A stretch of DNA of 64,000 nt from Kocuria sp. p3-SID1428 (GCF_025149945.1 NZ_JALXVH010000003.1:37805-101804); one strand, 5' to 3'. Counted from the first letter of the stretch, positions 43,699 through 53,055 are shown. Notes: generated by a model from the sequence alone, not told the origin. Program-made: numbers and translations.

Positions 43699-44025
43699 CT
43701 CTCCCCCTCCCCCTGCGACGCTCCCCCGAGCGTCGTCCGCCCGCGCTCATCCGACGGGCGGGGCACGGTCTCCGGGCCCATGCTCGCACGTTCGGAAGGT
43801 CCTCTGCCAAAGGGCGTCCGGTTGTCCCCACATCTGACGTCGCGCAGCAGTTCAAGCGCCGCGCTCTCGACGCGCCGCCGCCGCGCCTGCCTATCATGAG
43901 CGCGCCGGGGCTGAGCCCCGAGCAGCGGCATGGCCGACGGCTTCCGGGGGGACCGTCGCGCCCTAGGCGCCGCTGGGATGACAGGGCGCGCCCAGGGCGC
44001 GCGGGGGACCGACGAAGGGCAGGCC
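43699..44025. other. Divergent intergenic region of wzy/wzz module 1
   Basis: 327 bases without a gene, between the leftward polymerase and rightward chain-length genes. It holds a perfect 8-bp hairpin with a CCCC loop (43716-43735) in the polymerase leader and a purine-rich stretch before the chain-length gene. No convincing promoter boxes are visible. Confidence 0.5.
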
Positions 44026-44682
44026 ATGCACCAGAGCTCGGCAGGAGAGCAGACCGTGACTCCGGCAGTGCGCGACATCAGCGGCGCGGAGCTGGGCTCG
44101 GCGCTGCGCCGCGGATGGTGGAAGGCGCTGCTGGGGCTGATCCTGGGGCTCGGGCTGGCCGCGGCCTTCGTCGTCACGCAGGCCCCCACCTACACCTCCG
44201 TGACCATGGCGCTCGTGCGCCCCTCCACCGACGACGCGACCTCGGTCGAGAGCCTGGCCGCCGAGGACCTGGCGCAGGCTCGCGCGGCCACCTACGAGTC
44301 GCTGGGCAACTCCGTGGTGGTGGCCGACGAGGTGCGCCGCGACCTGGAGCTGGAGAACTCTCCGGAGGACCTGCTGGAGCAGGTCACCGTGGTGTCCACG
44401 CCCGAGACCACCGGCCTGGAGATCACCGCCACGGCGGATTCGGCCGACGGCGCCGCCGAGCTGGCCGGGGCCTGGCGCGATGCGCTCAGCGATGCCGCCG
44501 ACGCCGACGGATCCGGCGGGGCCGGGGATCGCGTGAGCATCGAGCCGGCCGGGGAGCCGACCGTGCCCGCGACGACGTCGGGCCTGTCCGATCCGGCCGT
44601 CCTGGTGGTCGGCGGGGCGGTGGGACTGCTCGTCGGCATCCTGGTGGCGGTGGGCACCACCCGGCCGGCGCGCAGGGCCTGA
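44026..44682 (+). CDS. Wzz/YveK-like chain-length determinant protein, copy 1
   Basis: A 218-residue membrane protein: GSALRRGWWKALLGLILGLG begins the first membrane segment, then an extracytoplasmic domain with TYTSVTMALVRPS and ETTGLEITATADSADGAAEL, and a second segment PAVLVVGGAVGLLVGILVAV. It is the short chain-length co-polymerase type without a tyrosine-kinase domain. ATG at 44026 is preferred over the upstream in-frame ATGs, which add low-complexity residues. Paralogue of 49467-50132; divergent from Wzy copy 1. Confidence 0.82.
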   Translation: MHQSSAGEQTVTPAVRDISGAELGSALRRGWWKALLGLILGLGLAAAFVVTQAPTYTSVTMALVRPSTDDATSVESLAAEDLAQARAATYESLGNSVVVADEVRRDLELENSPEDLLEQVTVVSTPETTGLEITATADSADGAAELAGAWRDALSDAADADGSGGAGDRVSIEPAGEPTVPATTSGLSDPAVLVVGGAVGLLVGILVAVGTTRPARRA

Positions 44683-44728
44683 GACCGCGCGGCAGCCGCG
44701 CGTCCGCCGTCGGACGCGCGGGCCGCCG

Positions 44729-45493
44729 TCAGCCGCGGCGCAGCAGCTCCCTGACCAGGTACCAGAGGAACTTCGAGTTGCCGACCGCGTAGCGCTTGAA
44801 CATCCGCCGCGGCTCCAGCACCAGGCGGAAGAGCCATTCAAGGCCGAGGCGCTGGATGATCGCGGGAGCCCGCCGGGTGCGGCCGGCCACGACGTCGAAC
44901 GAGCCGCCCACCCCCACGCTGAGGCCGACGTTCATGGCTTCGCGGAAGCCGTAGATGAAATCCTCCTTCATGGGCGAGGGAAGAGCCACGAAGAGGATGT
45001 CGACGTTGAGCAGGCGGATCGTCTGCGCCATCTCGGCATCCGTCATGTACCGGCGCCAATATCCGTCGCGGTGGCCCACCACGTTGGCGCCGCGGGCGGT
45101 GAACTCCCGGCGCACTCGCCCGACCACGTCCTCACGAGCACCGAGCAGGAAGATCCGCTGCCCCTCCTGGGCGGAGAGATCGACCAGGCGGTTCATGACG
45201 TCGATCCCCGCCACACGCTGCGGAAGCGGGCGGCCCAGGAGGCGGGCGGCCCACACCACGGCCTGGCCGTCGGCGCTCACGAGCGTCCCCTGGTTGAACT
45301 CCTCGAGCTTGGTCGGGTCCTCGATGGCCGCCACGAGCTTGGCGGCGTTGACGGACAAGTGGTTCTGCCCCTTGCCTGTGGCGATCATCTCCCGCAGCCG
45401 GTCGATGGTCTGATCCATCGTGAGCGCATCGACGCCCACACCCATCACGTCCGTGCGCTCAGGCGCGACCTCTCGCCGCATCTGATCCGTCAT
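44729..45493 (-). CDS. WecG/TagA/CpsF-family glycosyltransferase
   Basis: A 254-residue GT26 enzyme: VMGVGVDALTMDQTIDRLRE, SVNAAKLVAA, TLVSADGQAVVWAARLLG, and DILFVALPSPMKEDFIYGFR with VGVGGSFDVVAGRTRRAPAI. Family members transfer the second sugar (often ManNAcA or ManNAc) to a polyprenyl-linked primer. The C-terminal helix LEWLFRLVLEPRRMFKRYAV docks to the membrane. The first-sugar transferase is not encoded in this window. ATG at 45493 with GGGGGAG upstream; it overlaps the 3' end of the toroid-protein gene by 35 bases. Confidence 0.9.
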   Translation of the reverse strand: MTDQMRREVAPERTDVMGVGVDALTMDQTIDRLREMIATGKGQNHLSVNAAKLVAAIEDPTKLEEFNQGTLVSADGQAVVWAARLLGRPLPQRVAGIDVMNRLVDLSAQEGQRIFLLGAREDVVGRVRREFTARGANVVGHRDGYWRRYMTDAEMAQTIRLLNVDILFVALPSPMKEDFIYGFREAMNVGLSVGVGGSFDVVAGRTRRAPAIIQRLGLEWLFRLVLEPRRMFKRYAVGNSKFLWYLVRELLRRG

Positions 45494-46592
45494 CGGTTCT
45501 CCCCCCAGAGTCCCAGTCGGCCCGCCGTCCCGGCGAGGCCCATGAGGCCAGCGCGACAGCCGCATGGCCCTGATTCCACCGCATGTGCGCAAGCCCCCTG
45601 CCTCCGCTGCGGAACCCCCCGTCATCGCCCTGCAGGCCCAGCAGATACCGCACCGCGGCCTGCGGGTCCGGGACCGGCCAGCCGCGCTGCGCTGCGCGGG
45701 CCAGATACCCGACCGTGGTGGCCACGTTGTGCACATCCGTCGAGACCTGCCGGTCATCCGCCATGTACAGCGGCAAACCGTCAGGGCTGAGACAGCGGTC
45801 CTTCCAGAACTGCGCGCCGCGAGCTGTCGAATCCCCCGATTCGAAGCCCATCTGCTGCAGCGCCCACAGCGAGTCCAGGTTGTAGATCGTGTGGAAGCTG
45901 TCGATCCACTCGAGTCCCGGGCCCTCACCGTACGGCCAGGAGCCGTCCTCCGCCTGCGCGCGGACCGCCCGGTCCACGGCCGTGCGGATCAGCTCCCGAT
46001 CTCCGTCCAGCATCGCCAGCGACTCCGCCGCCAGCAAAGACCCATTGTGCACCAGTCGGTCCGAGGTGGTCGTGTACCGGAAGTAGCCCGATGTGTGGAA
46101 CTGCCCCTCCAGCCAATCACGGACGTCAGCGCTGACCCGGTCCAGCATCCCCGCCGCGGACAGGGCGCGCAGTGCGAAGGTCACCGCGATGACGTTGGGG
46201 CTGCCTGCCGGGTAGAAGGCCCAGCGCGTCTGGACGTCGAACTCGTAGCCCCACGGACCGCTCCCGCGTTCGTCGAGGATCCGCTGCGCGAGCTGCCTGG
46301 CCGTCTGCTCGTCGCCGGACAGCGATGCCGCCGTCGAGAACAGCGCCATCCCCTTGGTCATGCGCACCGGCGGAACGCGCGTGGCGGCGCGCAGACCGTG
46401 GCCCAGGCGCTTGTGCCCCTGCACCCACGCCTGGCGGGGGATCCGTCCACGCAGCACGCGCGCGTACGGCGAGAGCAGCCCGTCGTACGGGTCCGTCCCG
46501 GCGTAGTCGAGCTCACGGGCGAAGGCCATGGCCCGATCCAGAGCCTCCTCGACCTCCGTCCGCAGCTGCGGCTCGAGTCCCTGCGGCGTCAT
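45459..46592 (-). CDS. VpsJ-like alpha/alpha-toroid polysaccharide biosynthesis protein
   Basis: A 377-residue soluble protein. The LDYAGTDPYDGLLSPYARVL segment near residue 30 is a hallmark of the family annotated as polysaccharide biosynthesis protein VpsJ or as uncharacterised toroid proteins in exopolysaccharide loci. Aromatic-rich helix pairs (RWAFYPAGSPNVIAVTFALR, EDGSWPYGEGPGLEWIDSFH, QGHAAVALASW) form the likely toroid. A role as a lipid-carrier or glycan-modifying enzyme is a guess. ATG overlaps the GT4 stop by four bases; its 3' end overlaps the TagA gene by 35 bases. Confidence 0.7.
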   Translation of the reverse strand: MTPQGLEPQLRTEVEEALDRAMAFARELDYAGTDPYDGLLSPYARVLRGRIPRQAWVQGHKRLGHGLRAATRVPPVRMTKGMALFSTAASLSGDEQTARQLAQRILDERGSGPWGYEFDVQTRWAFYPAGSPNVIAVTFALRALSAAGMLDRVSADVRDWLEGQFHTSGYFRYTTTSDRLVHNGSLLAAESLAMLDGDRELIRTAVDRAVRAQAEDGSWPYGEGPGLEWIDSFHTIYNLDSLWALQQMGFESGDSTARGAQFWKDRCLSPDGLPLYMADDRQVSTDVHNVATTVGYLARAAQRGWPVPDPQAAVRYLLGLQGDDGGFRSGGRGLAHMRWNQGHAAVALASWASPGRRADWDSGGRTDDGSDAARGRA

Positions 46593-47662
46593 CGCTCATC
46601 CCCTTCCACCTCGGCATCGCCCCCGACGACAGCCTCCAGGATGTCGTCGAAGCGCTCCCGGTAGCCGTCCAAGCTGTATCCCTGCTCCCACGTGGTGCGT
46701 GCGGCGGCGCCCATGCGGGTACGCCGCGCGTCGTCGTCCAGCAGCGTCGCCAGCGCCTGCGACAGCGCTTCCGGATCCCCCACCGGGACGAGCATCCCGT
46801 TCTCGCCGTCGTCGACGACCTCCGGGACCGCCCCGACGGGCGTGACGACGGGTGCCAGCCCCCACGCCATGCCCTCGAGCAGCGACAGCGGGAGGTTCTC
46901 CGCCCGGCTGGGCAGCACCAGGATCTGGGCGCGGCGCAGCTGATCCTGCAGGGCCTCCGCGTCCAGCCAGCCCGTGAGCTCGACCCGCTCCGCGCGGTCC
47001 ACGGCGGCCCGGAGGGAGCCATCGGGGTCATCGAGATCGCCTGCCAGGACCAGGACGGCATCGCGCCCGGCGCTGATCCGGGACCAGGCCTCCAGCAGCT
47101 CGGGGGCACCCTTGCCGCGTCCGACCCTCCCGGCGAAAACCACTCGCACCGGCGCTGCGCGCATCGGCAACCGGGATGGCCCAGGGACAGCATTCGGCAG
47201 GACCACGATCCGCTCCTGCTGCACGGCGAGATCTCGAGCGACGAACTCCGCCCATGTCTCGCCCAGAACAATCACACGTGCCGCCCCGCAGAACATGCTT
47301 CGGATAAGCCACCTGAGCGGTCGTGGCTGCGCGCGGAGGAAATCCGCGTAGCCCCCACCATGAAGGTGCAGGACATATGGGCTGCTACGGAGACGCACCA
47401 AGCTGGTCAGGATGAGCTTGCGCCAGGTGCTCCCTCGCGAGGCCACCGAGAAGACCTGCACCCGGCTGGCATGCGGCTGCAGACACCTAATTGCCGCGCT
47501 GAAGAAGGACTGCAGCCGGCACCGCCGAGGACCAGGAGCGCCTCCTGATTCCCAGAATTCGAGACGAGTGCGTTCAGACGACGTCGCCGCCAGATAGCCG
47601 GTCATCATTCCGACTCCACCTGCGGACCCTGGCCCAGGGCCAATGACGGATGCGTTGATCAT
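46589..47662 (-). CDS. Family 4 glycosyltransferase
   Basis: A 357-residue GT4 enzyme: MINASVIGPGPGSAGGVGMM at the start, LHLHGGGYADFLRAQP in the N-lobe, VVFAGRVGRGKGAPELLEAW, and the donor motif PSRAENLPLSLLEGMAWGLA. Complete by length and motifs. ATG at 47662. Overlaps the polymerase 2 stop region by four bases. Base use drifts slightly less GC-rich than its neighbours near 47.2-47.6 kb. Confidence 0.88.
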   Translation of the reverse strand: MINASVIGPGPGSAGGVGMMTGYLAATSSERTRLEFWESGGAPGPRRCRLQSFFSAAIRCLQPHASRVQVFSVASRGSTWRKLILTSLVRLRSSPYVLHLHGGGYADFLRAQPRPLRWLIRSMFCGAARVIVLGETWAEFVARDLAVQQERIVVLPNAVPGPSRLPMRAAPVRVVFAGRVGRGKGAPELLEAWSRISAGRDAVLVLAGDLDDPDGSLRAAVDRAERVELTGWLDAEALQDQLRRAQILVLPSRAENLPLSLLEGMAWGLAPVVTPVGAVPEVVDDGENGMLVPVGDPEALSQALATLLDDDARRTRMGAAARTTWEQGYSLDGYRERFDDILEAVVGGDAEVEGDER

Positions 47663-49125
47663 GAGGCTCCCTTATGCGCCGCTTTCTTGACTGCCCAAGG
47701 AGGTACGCGCCGGTTCATTTCCTGAGGGTCTCTGGTTGACTGCGAATCACCGGTTCGCGCCGCCCGACGTCCGCTGCGCGGCTCTGCGGTCAGCGCCAGG
47801 CACAGACCTGCCACTGCGAACGGCAGCCCGTACATCGGCGGCGACAGGAAGACCGGTGCGACGACCGACTCGATCAGCAGCTGGGCGAACCAGGCCACGG
47901 TCACCGCACCGATCCACTTGCTGTGCCCATCCGCTGCCGAGCGCATCATCCGCCAGCCGGGGGCGATGAACATCACCAGCGCACCGAGATAGCACAGGGC
48001 GCCCAGGATCCCGGTCTCGGCCAGCGGAGCGGGCCAGAAGGTGTCCGAGAGGAAGCCGCCCATGTCGCCCTGGCCCAGGCCCCAGATCCGCTCGTAGCCC
48101 AGATCCGTGTAGATCGGGCTGTAGTTCTCGGAGGCGGTGAAGGAGCCGAAGCGGCCCAGTCCCACCCCGAGGGGGAATGCGCCGACAGCCAGCAGGAATC
48201 CGTCGATCGTCATCCGGATGCGAGCGACTTGATCCCAGTCGGTCAGGTACTCGGTGAGGGTCCCGTCGACGACGGCCGTCAGGGGCTCCCGCAGGAGAAC
48301 GAGGCCCACAGGTAGGAGGATCACCGCACTCGTCGCGAACAGAGCCCGTGGAAGGGGCAGTGCGGCACGGACGCCCAGGGCCACGGCGATCCCCGCGACG
48401 ATCGACTTGCGGCGGAAGGCCGCCACACAGGCCAGGCCGGTGGCGATCAGCAGGACGAAGGTGAGAGGAGTCCTGCGCACCAGCAGTCGGTAGAGGTAGA
48501 TGGCCAGGAACGCCAAGGCCATGGTGGTGCCCAGCCCGACCGGGTGGTCGAAGGGCCCGGTCAGGCTCGTGAAGCCTCCGCGCTCGCTTGCCACATCCGT
48601 CCTGCTCACCAGATCGTTCCACGGGCCCGGAGCCGCGGCGTTGAGCGCGCAGATGAACAGGATCACCACGATCACCGCAGCACCCGCCCTGGCGATGCGA
48701 GGCAGATCTGCGCGACGCCAGTCCAGCTGAGCGACCGCGAAGCCCAGCGCCGGCCCCTTGAGGTACAGCAGGGCCCCCATGAGCGTGATGGACGAGGGCA
48801 CGGCATGTACCACGCTGCTGATCAGGCCGAAGAGGATGAAGGCGAGCAGGAACCACACCGCGGCGAAGAAGCGCAGCGCATGATGATCAATCAGACGCCG
48901 AGCGCAGGCCACGCCCACGGCCAGCACGACGGCGAGCTCATCGCCGTAGTTGAGGATCGAGATGCCGCCCACCGTGCCCACGGTCTGGGAGATCATCGAG
49001 TAGACGACGGCAGCCCCGATGGTGGCCTTGGGATGCGCCAGGCAGAGCTTGACCGCCCAGGCGACACCGACCAGCAGGACCACGCCGAGGGCACCCCACG
49101 ACAGGGCTGAGACTGCAGTCTGCAT
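47659..49125 (-). CDS. Wzy-like polysaccharide polymerase, copy 2
   Basis: A 488-residue membrane protein with the same layout as the 42127-43698 gene: LLYLKGPALGFAVAQLDWRR, ERGGFTSLTGPFDHPVGLG, ARIRMTIDGFLLAVGAFPLG, an outer loop NYSPIYTDLGYERIWGLGQG and LSDTFWPAPLAETGILG. ATG at 49125 has GGGGAGGAG upstream. It lacks the long low-complexity tail of copy 1. Divergent from its own Wzz-like gene at 49467. Two polymerase/regulator pairs in one locus may make two polymers or chain-length classes. Confidence 0.82.
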   Translation of the reverse strand: MQTAVSALSWGALGVVLLVGVAWAVKLCLAHPKATIGAAVVYSMISQTVGTVGGISILNYGDELAVVLAVGVACARRLIDHHALRFFAAVWFLLAFILFGLISSVVHAVPSSITLMGALLYLKGPALGFAVAQLDWRRADLPRIARAGAAVIVVILFICALNAAAPGPWNDLVSRTDVASERGGFTSLTGPFDHPVGLGTTMALAFLAIYLYRLLVRRTPLTFVLLIATGLACVAAFRRKSIVAGIAVALGVRAALPLPRALFATSAVILLPVGLVLLREPLTAVVDGTLTEYLTDWDQVARIRMTIDGFLLAVGAFPLGVGLGRFGSFTASENYSPIYTDLGYERIWGLGQGDMGGFLSDTFWPAPLAETGILGALCYLGALVMFIAPGWRMMRSAADGHSKWIGAVTVAWFAQLLIESVVAPVFLSPPMYGLPFAVAGLCLALTAEPRSGRRAARTGDSQSTRDPQEMNRRVPPWAVKKAAHKGAS

Positions 49126-49466
49126 GTGTGCTCCTCCCCGGGACGGTCCCCGTGCCGTCGAATGCAGGGCGTCGACGCTCCGGATCCCCCGATCCGGTGC
49201 CAAGCACCTGCCGCTGCGCCCGACCGCTCCCCAGCGGCGGCACGCATCACGACATGATGGCACAACGTCACGTGCCTCCGGGCAGATGATCGTTCATGAA
49301 GGCTGTTTGTCCACTCAATTGCACGGTTCATGGCCGTATACAGCATGTGCGTCAGATCAGTGACAGTACTCTGGGAGACCGGACGGGAGCCTTCGCAGCA
49401 CTGCAGCACCGTCCGCCTCGCTCTGGGGAGAGCGAACGATTCGAATTCAGGGGGAGCAGCAGAATC
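49126..49466. other. Divergent intergenic region of wzy/wzz module 2
   Basis: 341 bases without a gene. A perfect 7-bp hairpin with CCCC loop (49180-49197) sits in the polymerase leader, like that in module 1. The central part (about 49290-49370) is clearly AT-richer and holds TTGCAC and TATACA elements, but their spacing is too short for a normal promoter. Confidence 0.5.
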
Positions 49467-50132
49467 ATGCAGACCAGCAGGCGCACCGAGGCCCAGTCCC
49501 GCATTCAGGGCGGCGATCCCATGGTCAGAGACATGTCCGCCGAGCATCTCGGGACGGCGCTGCGGCGGCGCTGGTGGGCCCCGCTCGTGGGCCTGATCCT
49601 GGGTCTCGGCATCGCGCTCGGGCTCGCGGCATCGGAGCCTCCGCAGTACGAGTCGGTCACGACCATGATGGTCCACGCCGGGGCGGACGACGACACCGCC
49701 GCCGAGCGTCTGGCCGCCGAGGAGCTGGCGATCTCCCGCACCACGACCTACGAGGCTCTTGGCGAGTCCCTGGTGGTCGCCGAGGAGGCCAAGAGCGATC
49801 TCGACACCGACAAGTCGGCCTCGGAGCTGCTCGGCGGCATCACTGTGACGGCCACACCGGCCACCACGGGCCTGGAGATCACGGCCGTGGGCGAGTCGCC
49901 GGAGGAGGCGAGCGCCCTGGCGGAGGCCTGGCGCGACGCCCTCACCTCGGTGGTGGCAACCAGCGCCGAGGACGCGCAGGTCAGCATCGAACCGGCGGGC
50001 AGCCCCACGACTCCCGAGGATCCCTCTGGCCTGAGCATGACCATGATCGGAGCCATGGGCGCCGCTGTCGGTCTGCTGCTGGGCATCATCGCGGCGGTCG
50101 CCACGACTCGCCCGCGTACGGAGCTGCGCTGA
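49467..50132 (+). CDS. Wzz/YveK-like chain-length determinant protein, copy 2
   Basis: A 221-residue paralogue of 44026-44682: EHLGTALRRRWWAPLVGLIL, an outer domain with YESVTTMMVHAGADDDTAAE and TTGLEITAVGESPEEASALA, and a C-terminal membrane segment MIGAMGAAVGLLLGIIAAVA. No kinase domain. ATG at 49467 with GGGGGAG ten bases upstream; an in-frame ATG 18 codons later is a possible alternative. Convergent with the first CapK gene, 31 bases away. Confidence 0.82.
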   Translation: MQTSRRTEAQSRIQGGDPMVRDMSAEHLGTALRRRWWAPLVGLILGLGIALGLAASEPPQYESVTTMMVHAGADDDTAAERLAAEELAISRTTTYEALGESLVVAEEAKSDLDTDKSASELLGGITVTATPATTGLEITAVGESPEEASALAEAWRDALTSVVATSAEDAQVSIEPAGSPTTPEDPSGLSMTMIGAMGAAVGLLLGIIAAVATTRPRTELR

Positions 50133-50163
50133 CGGACCCCGCCGGTCGGGTCGCCACCTGGGC

Positions 50164-51555
50164 TCAGGCCCAGGTGGCGGTGGCCCCCTCGATGTGCTGG
50201 TCCACGAGCCGGTCCTTGCCGTTGGGCGGGATCTCGAGGTTCTCGACCAGCTCGAAGTCCAGCTCCACCTGGCCCTCCGTGCGCCAGCGCATGACCTGGT
50301 AGAAGTCCTCGAGCTCCTCGGCTGCGGCATCAGCCGTGGGCTCGACCCGCAGCGTCGCCTTCCCGGGGACGTCCTGCCGGAAGCGGAAGCGGCGGATGCA
50401 CAGGAACTGATGGCCGTGGACGTTCAGGGACGTGGTGGCGAACAGCGAACCGTCGGCGCGGATCAGCGCCTCACGACCGCGCCGTGAGCGGATGTCCCGG
50501 AAGGTCGGCTGCCCCCAGGCATCCGTGCCCACGCGCTCGGCCGAATCGCCGGTGTCATAGCGCAGGAACGGCTGGCCCTGGATCATCAGTCCGGTGGTCA
50601 CGATGCGGCCGCGCTGCCCCACCTCCACGGGCTGACCGTCCTCCCCCAGCAGCTCCGTGATCCCGTACAGGGGCTCGGAGCGGAAGGTTCCGTCGCGGTC
50701 CATGGAGGCGAAGCAGGTCCGCTCGCTGAGGCCGTAGAAGTTGGAGATCCCCGCGTTCGGGAACACCCGCTCGAACGTCTCCTGCTCGCCGGGCGTGAAC
50801 TCCTCCGAGACCGCCAGGACACCGCGGATCTGGTGGCGCCAATCATCGTCGGGCAGCTGCTCCTCGACCAGACGAGCCATGTAGCTCAGCGCCGACGGAT
50901 AGCCGTGCAGGTAGCGGATCCCGCGATCGCGCACCCAGCCCCACTGCTCCCGGATGCGCTCCGGGCCCAGGGCCTGGACGCGCAGCACCAGCTCGCCGGT
51001 GGCGCGCTGGAGGTAGTGGTTGGCGCCTCCGGGCAGATCAGCGGCACCGCGCAGGAACAGGCGCCAGTCGTTGAGCTCATAACCGGTGGCGCGGTGCCAG
51101 GCATCGTAGACATAGGCCCATTCAGCGGCCCCGCGCTCCCGATCGAGGTGGAAGAGGATCGGGTCGCCGGAGGTGCCGGACGTGGCTGTCAGCTGCACCC
51201 GGTCCTCCGGCACCGTGAGCATGCGCAGCGAGTTCTTCGACAGCGCCTCCCGCGTCAGCACAGGCAGTCGCGACAGCCGCTCGAGGGGGTCATCTCCGGC
51301 CTCACGGAGTGCCTCATAGCCCGGCTCGGACCCGTAGTAGTCGGTGCCGGCGGCGCTGCTCAGGAGCTGCCCGAGGCGATGCTCGCGCTCGGCCGCCGCC
51401 CAGGACGGCACGGTGCGCGCCTTGCGCAGCTCCCGCAGCGACTGCTGGAAGACGGGGCCGTAGCGCAGCGACGGCGGAACTGCACGCACGAACGTCGCCA
51501 GCTTCTCCCGCTGCTCGGTCGGCAGGTGGGCCACCTTCTCACGTAATGATCTCAA
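50164..51555 (-). CDS. CapK/phenylacetate-CoA-ligase-like adenylating enzyme, copy 1
   Basis: A 463-residue ANL-superfamily protein. P-loop-like TATSGTSGDPILFHLDRERG, VLAVSEEFTPGEQETFERVF, NFYGLSERTCFASM and RYDTGDSAERVG match CapK-type proteins in capsule loci, thought to activate or transfer an acyl group; the real substrate is unknown. The start appears to be TTG at 51553-51555: the encoded protein then aligns with copy 2, and GGGGAG lies a few bases upstream. 114 bases from copy 2, same strand. Confidence 0.85.
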   Translation of the reverse strand: MRSLREKVAHLPTEQREKLATFVRAVPPSLRYGPVFQQSLRELRKARTVPSWAAAEREHRLGQLLSSAAGTDYYGSEPGYEALREAGDDPLERLSRLPVLTREALSKNSLRMLTVPEDRVQLTATSGTSGDPILFHLDRERGAAEWAYVYDAWHRATGYELNDWRLFLRGAADLPGGANHYLQRATGELVLRVQALGPERIREQWGWVRDRGIRYLHGYPSALSYMARLVEEQLPDDDWRHQIRGVLAVSEEFTPGEQETFERVFPNAGISNFYGLSERTCFASMDRDGTFRSEPLYGITELLGEDGQPVEVGQRGRIVTTGLMIQGQPFLRYDTGDSAERVGTDAWGQPTFRDIRSRRGREALIRADGSLFATTSLNVHGHQFLCIRRFRFRQDVPGKATLRVEPTADAAAEELEDFYQVMRWRTEGQVELDFELVENLEIPPNGKDRLVDQHIEGATATWA

Positions 51556-51669
51556 GCTCTCCCCTTCGAAAGAGGTCGCGCCGGGGGTCTTCGACTCAGC
51601 CGCTGAGAGGCGCAGTCCTCTGCCCCGACCCTACGTGTTCGTCCGCAAATTCTCCATGCGATTGCAGGA

Positions 51670-53055
51670 TCATGACCAGGTGGTCGCCGCCCCCGGAATC
51701 TGCTGATCCACCAGACGCTCCTTGCCGTTGGCCGGGACCTCCAGACGGTCCACCACCTCCAGCTCGAGGTCGATGCGATCCCCGATGACCGCCGCCATCG
51801 CTCTGTGGAGCTCCTGGATCTGCGCATCGGTGGCTCCGGTGATCGGCTCCACGAGGAACGTGGCCTTGCCCGGTTCGTGCTGTCGGAACCCGAACTTCCG
51901 AGCTGCGAGCACCTCCATGGTGTGCATTCCGAAGATCGCGGCAGGCAGGAAGCTGCCGTCACTGCAGATCAGCCCCTCCCGCCTGCGTCGAGAACGGATC
52001 TCGCGGAAGATCGGCTGACCCCAGGGATCCGTTCCCGTGCGCAGCGCCGAGTCACCCGTGTCATAGCGCAGGAAGGGCTGTCCGGTGAGCCGCAGACCGG
52101 TGGTGATGATCCTGCCGCGAGCGCCGACCTCGACGGCTCGGCCCTGCTCATCGACCACCTCGACGACCCCGTAGAGGGGCTCGGGGTGGAAATCGCCGTC
52201 GTCGTCCATGACGGCGAAGGCCGTGCGCTCGCTCAGCCCGTAGAAGTTGGCCACTCGCGCCTGCGGGAACACGCGCTGCAGGATCTCCAGCTGGGCCTCT
52301 GTGAGCTCCTCCGAGACGGCGAGGACCCCCCGGATCCTGTGCCGCCAGTCATCGTCCGGCAGCTCGGTCTCCACCAGGCGACCCAGGTACGCGATGGCCG
52401 ATGGCAAGCCGTGCAGATACTGGATCCCGCGCTGCGAGGCCAGCTGCCAGTGCTCCCTGATGAGCTCCGGACGCAGCGCCTGGACCCGCAGCACGACCTC
52501 TCCCGTGGAGCCCTGGACGAACCAGTCCGCGCCGCCCGGAAGCTCGGCTCCGCGCAGCCGCAGACGCCAGTCATCCGCCTGATAGCCGGTCCTCCGCTCC
52601 CAGGCGCTCAGGACGTAGGCCCATTCGCTGGCGCCCCGGCTTCGGTCGAGCCAGAACACGATGGGCTCCCCGGAGGTCCCGGAAGTCGCGACCCGCTCGA
52701 GCTGGCTCTCGGGCACCGTGAGCATCCTGCTGCTGTGCTCCGTCACCGCCTCCCGCGTGAGAATGGGCAGGCGGTTCAGCCGCTCCATCGGCGGCATCGT
52801 GGTCTCGACCAGCGCCTCGTACCCCGCAGCTGAGCCGTAGTAGTCCGTTCCAGCTGCGGCATCCAGCAGCGACTGCAGCCGTCGATCTCGTTCTTCGCGC
52901 CCCCATGAAGGCACGGTCCAGGCCTTGCGGATCTCCCGCTGGGTCTGCCGGAACACGGGCCCGAACCTGACCCCCGCTGGCACATGCCGGGCGAATCCGG
53001 CGATCCGCTCCCGCTGCTCGGGAGGCAGGTGGGCGATCGTCTCACGCAATGACAT
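51670..53055 (-). CDS. CapK/phenylacetate-CoA-ligase-like adenylating enzyme, copy 2
   Basis: A 461-residue paralogue of the 50164-51555 gene, about 60% identical by eye (VATSGTSGEPIVFWLDRSRG, VLAVSEELTEAQLEILQRVF, NFYGLSERTAFAVM, RYDTGDSALRTG). Starts ATG at 53055 with a purine-rich leader. A minus-strand GATAAT at 53138-53143 may be the -10 box of a two-gene capK transcript. The catalytic lysine-bearing end reads PANGKERLVDQQIPGA. Confidence 0.85.
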   Translation of the reverse strand: MSLRETIAHLPPEQRERIAGFARHVPAGVRFGPVFRQTQREIRKAWTVPSWGREERDRRLQSLLDAAAGTDYYGSAAGYEALVETTMPPMERLNRLPILTREAVTEHSSRMLTVPESQLERVATSGTSGEPIVFWLDRSRGASEWAYVLSAWERRTGYQADDWRLRLRGAELPGGADWFVQGSTGEVVLRVQALRPELIREHWQLASQRGIQYLHGLPSAIAYLGRLVETELPDDDWRHRIRGVLAVSEELTEAQLEILQRVFPQARVANFYGLSERTAFAVMDDDGDFHPEPLYGVVEVVDEQGRAVEVGARGRIITTGLRLTGQPFLRYDTGDSALRTGTDPWGQPIFREIRSRRRREGLICSDGSFLPAAIFGMHTMEVLAARKFGFRQHEPGKATFLVEPITGATDAQIQELHRAMAAVIGDRIDLELEVVDRLEVPANGKERLVDQQIPGAATTWS

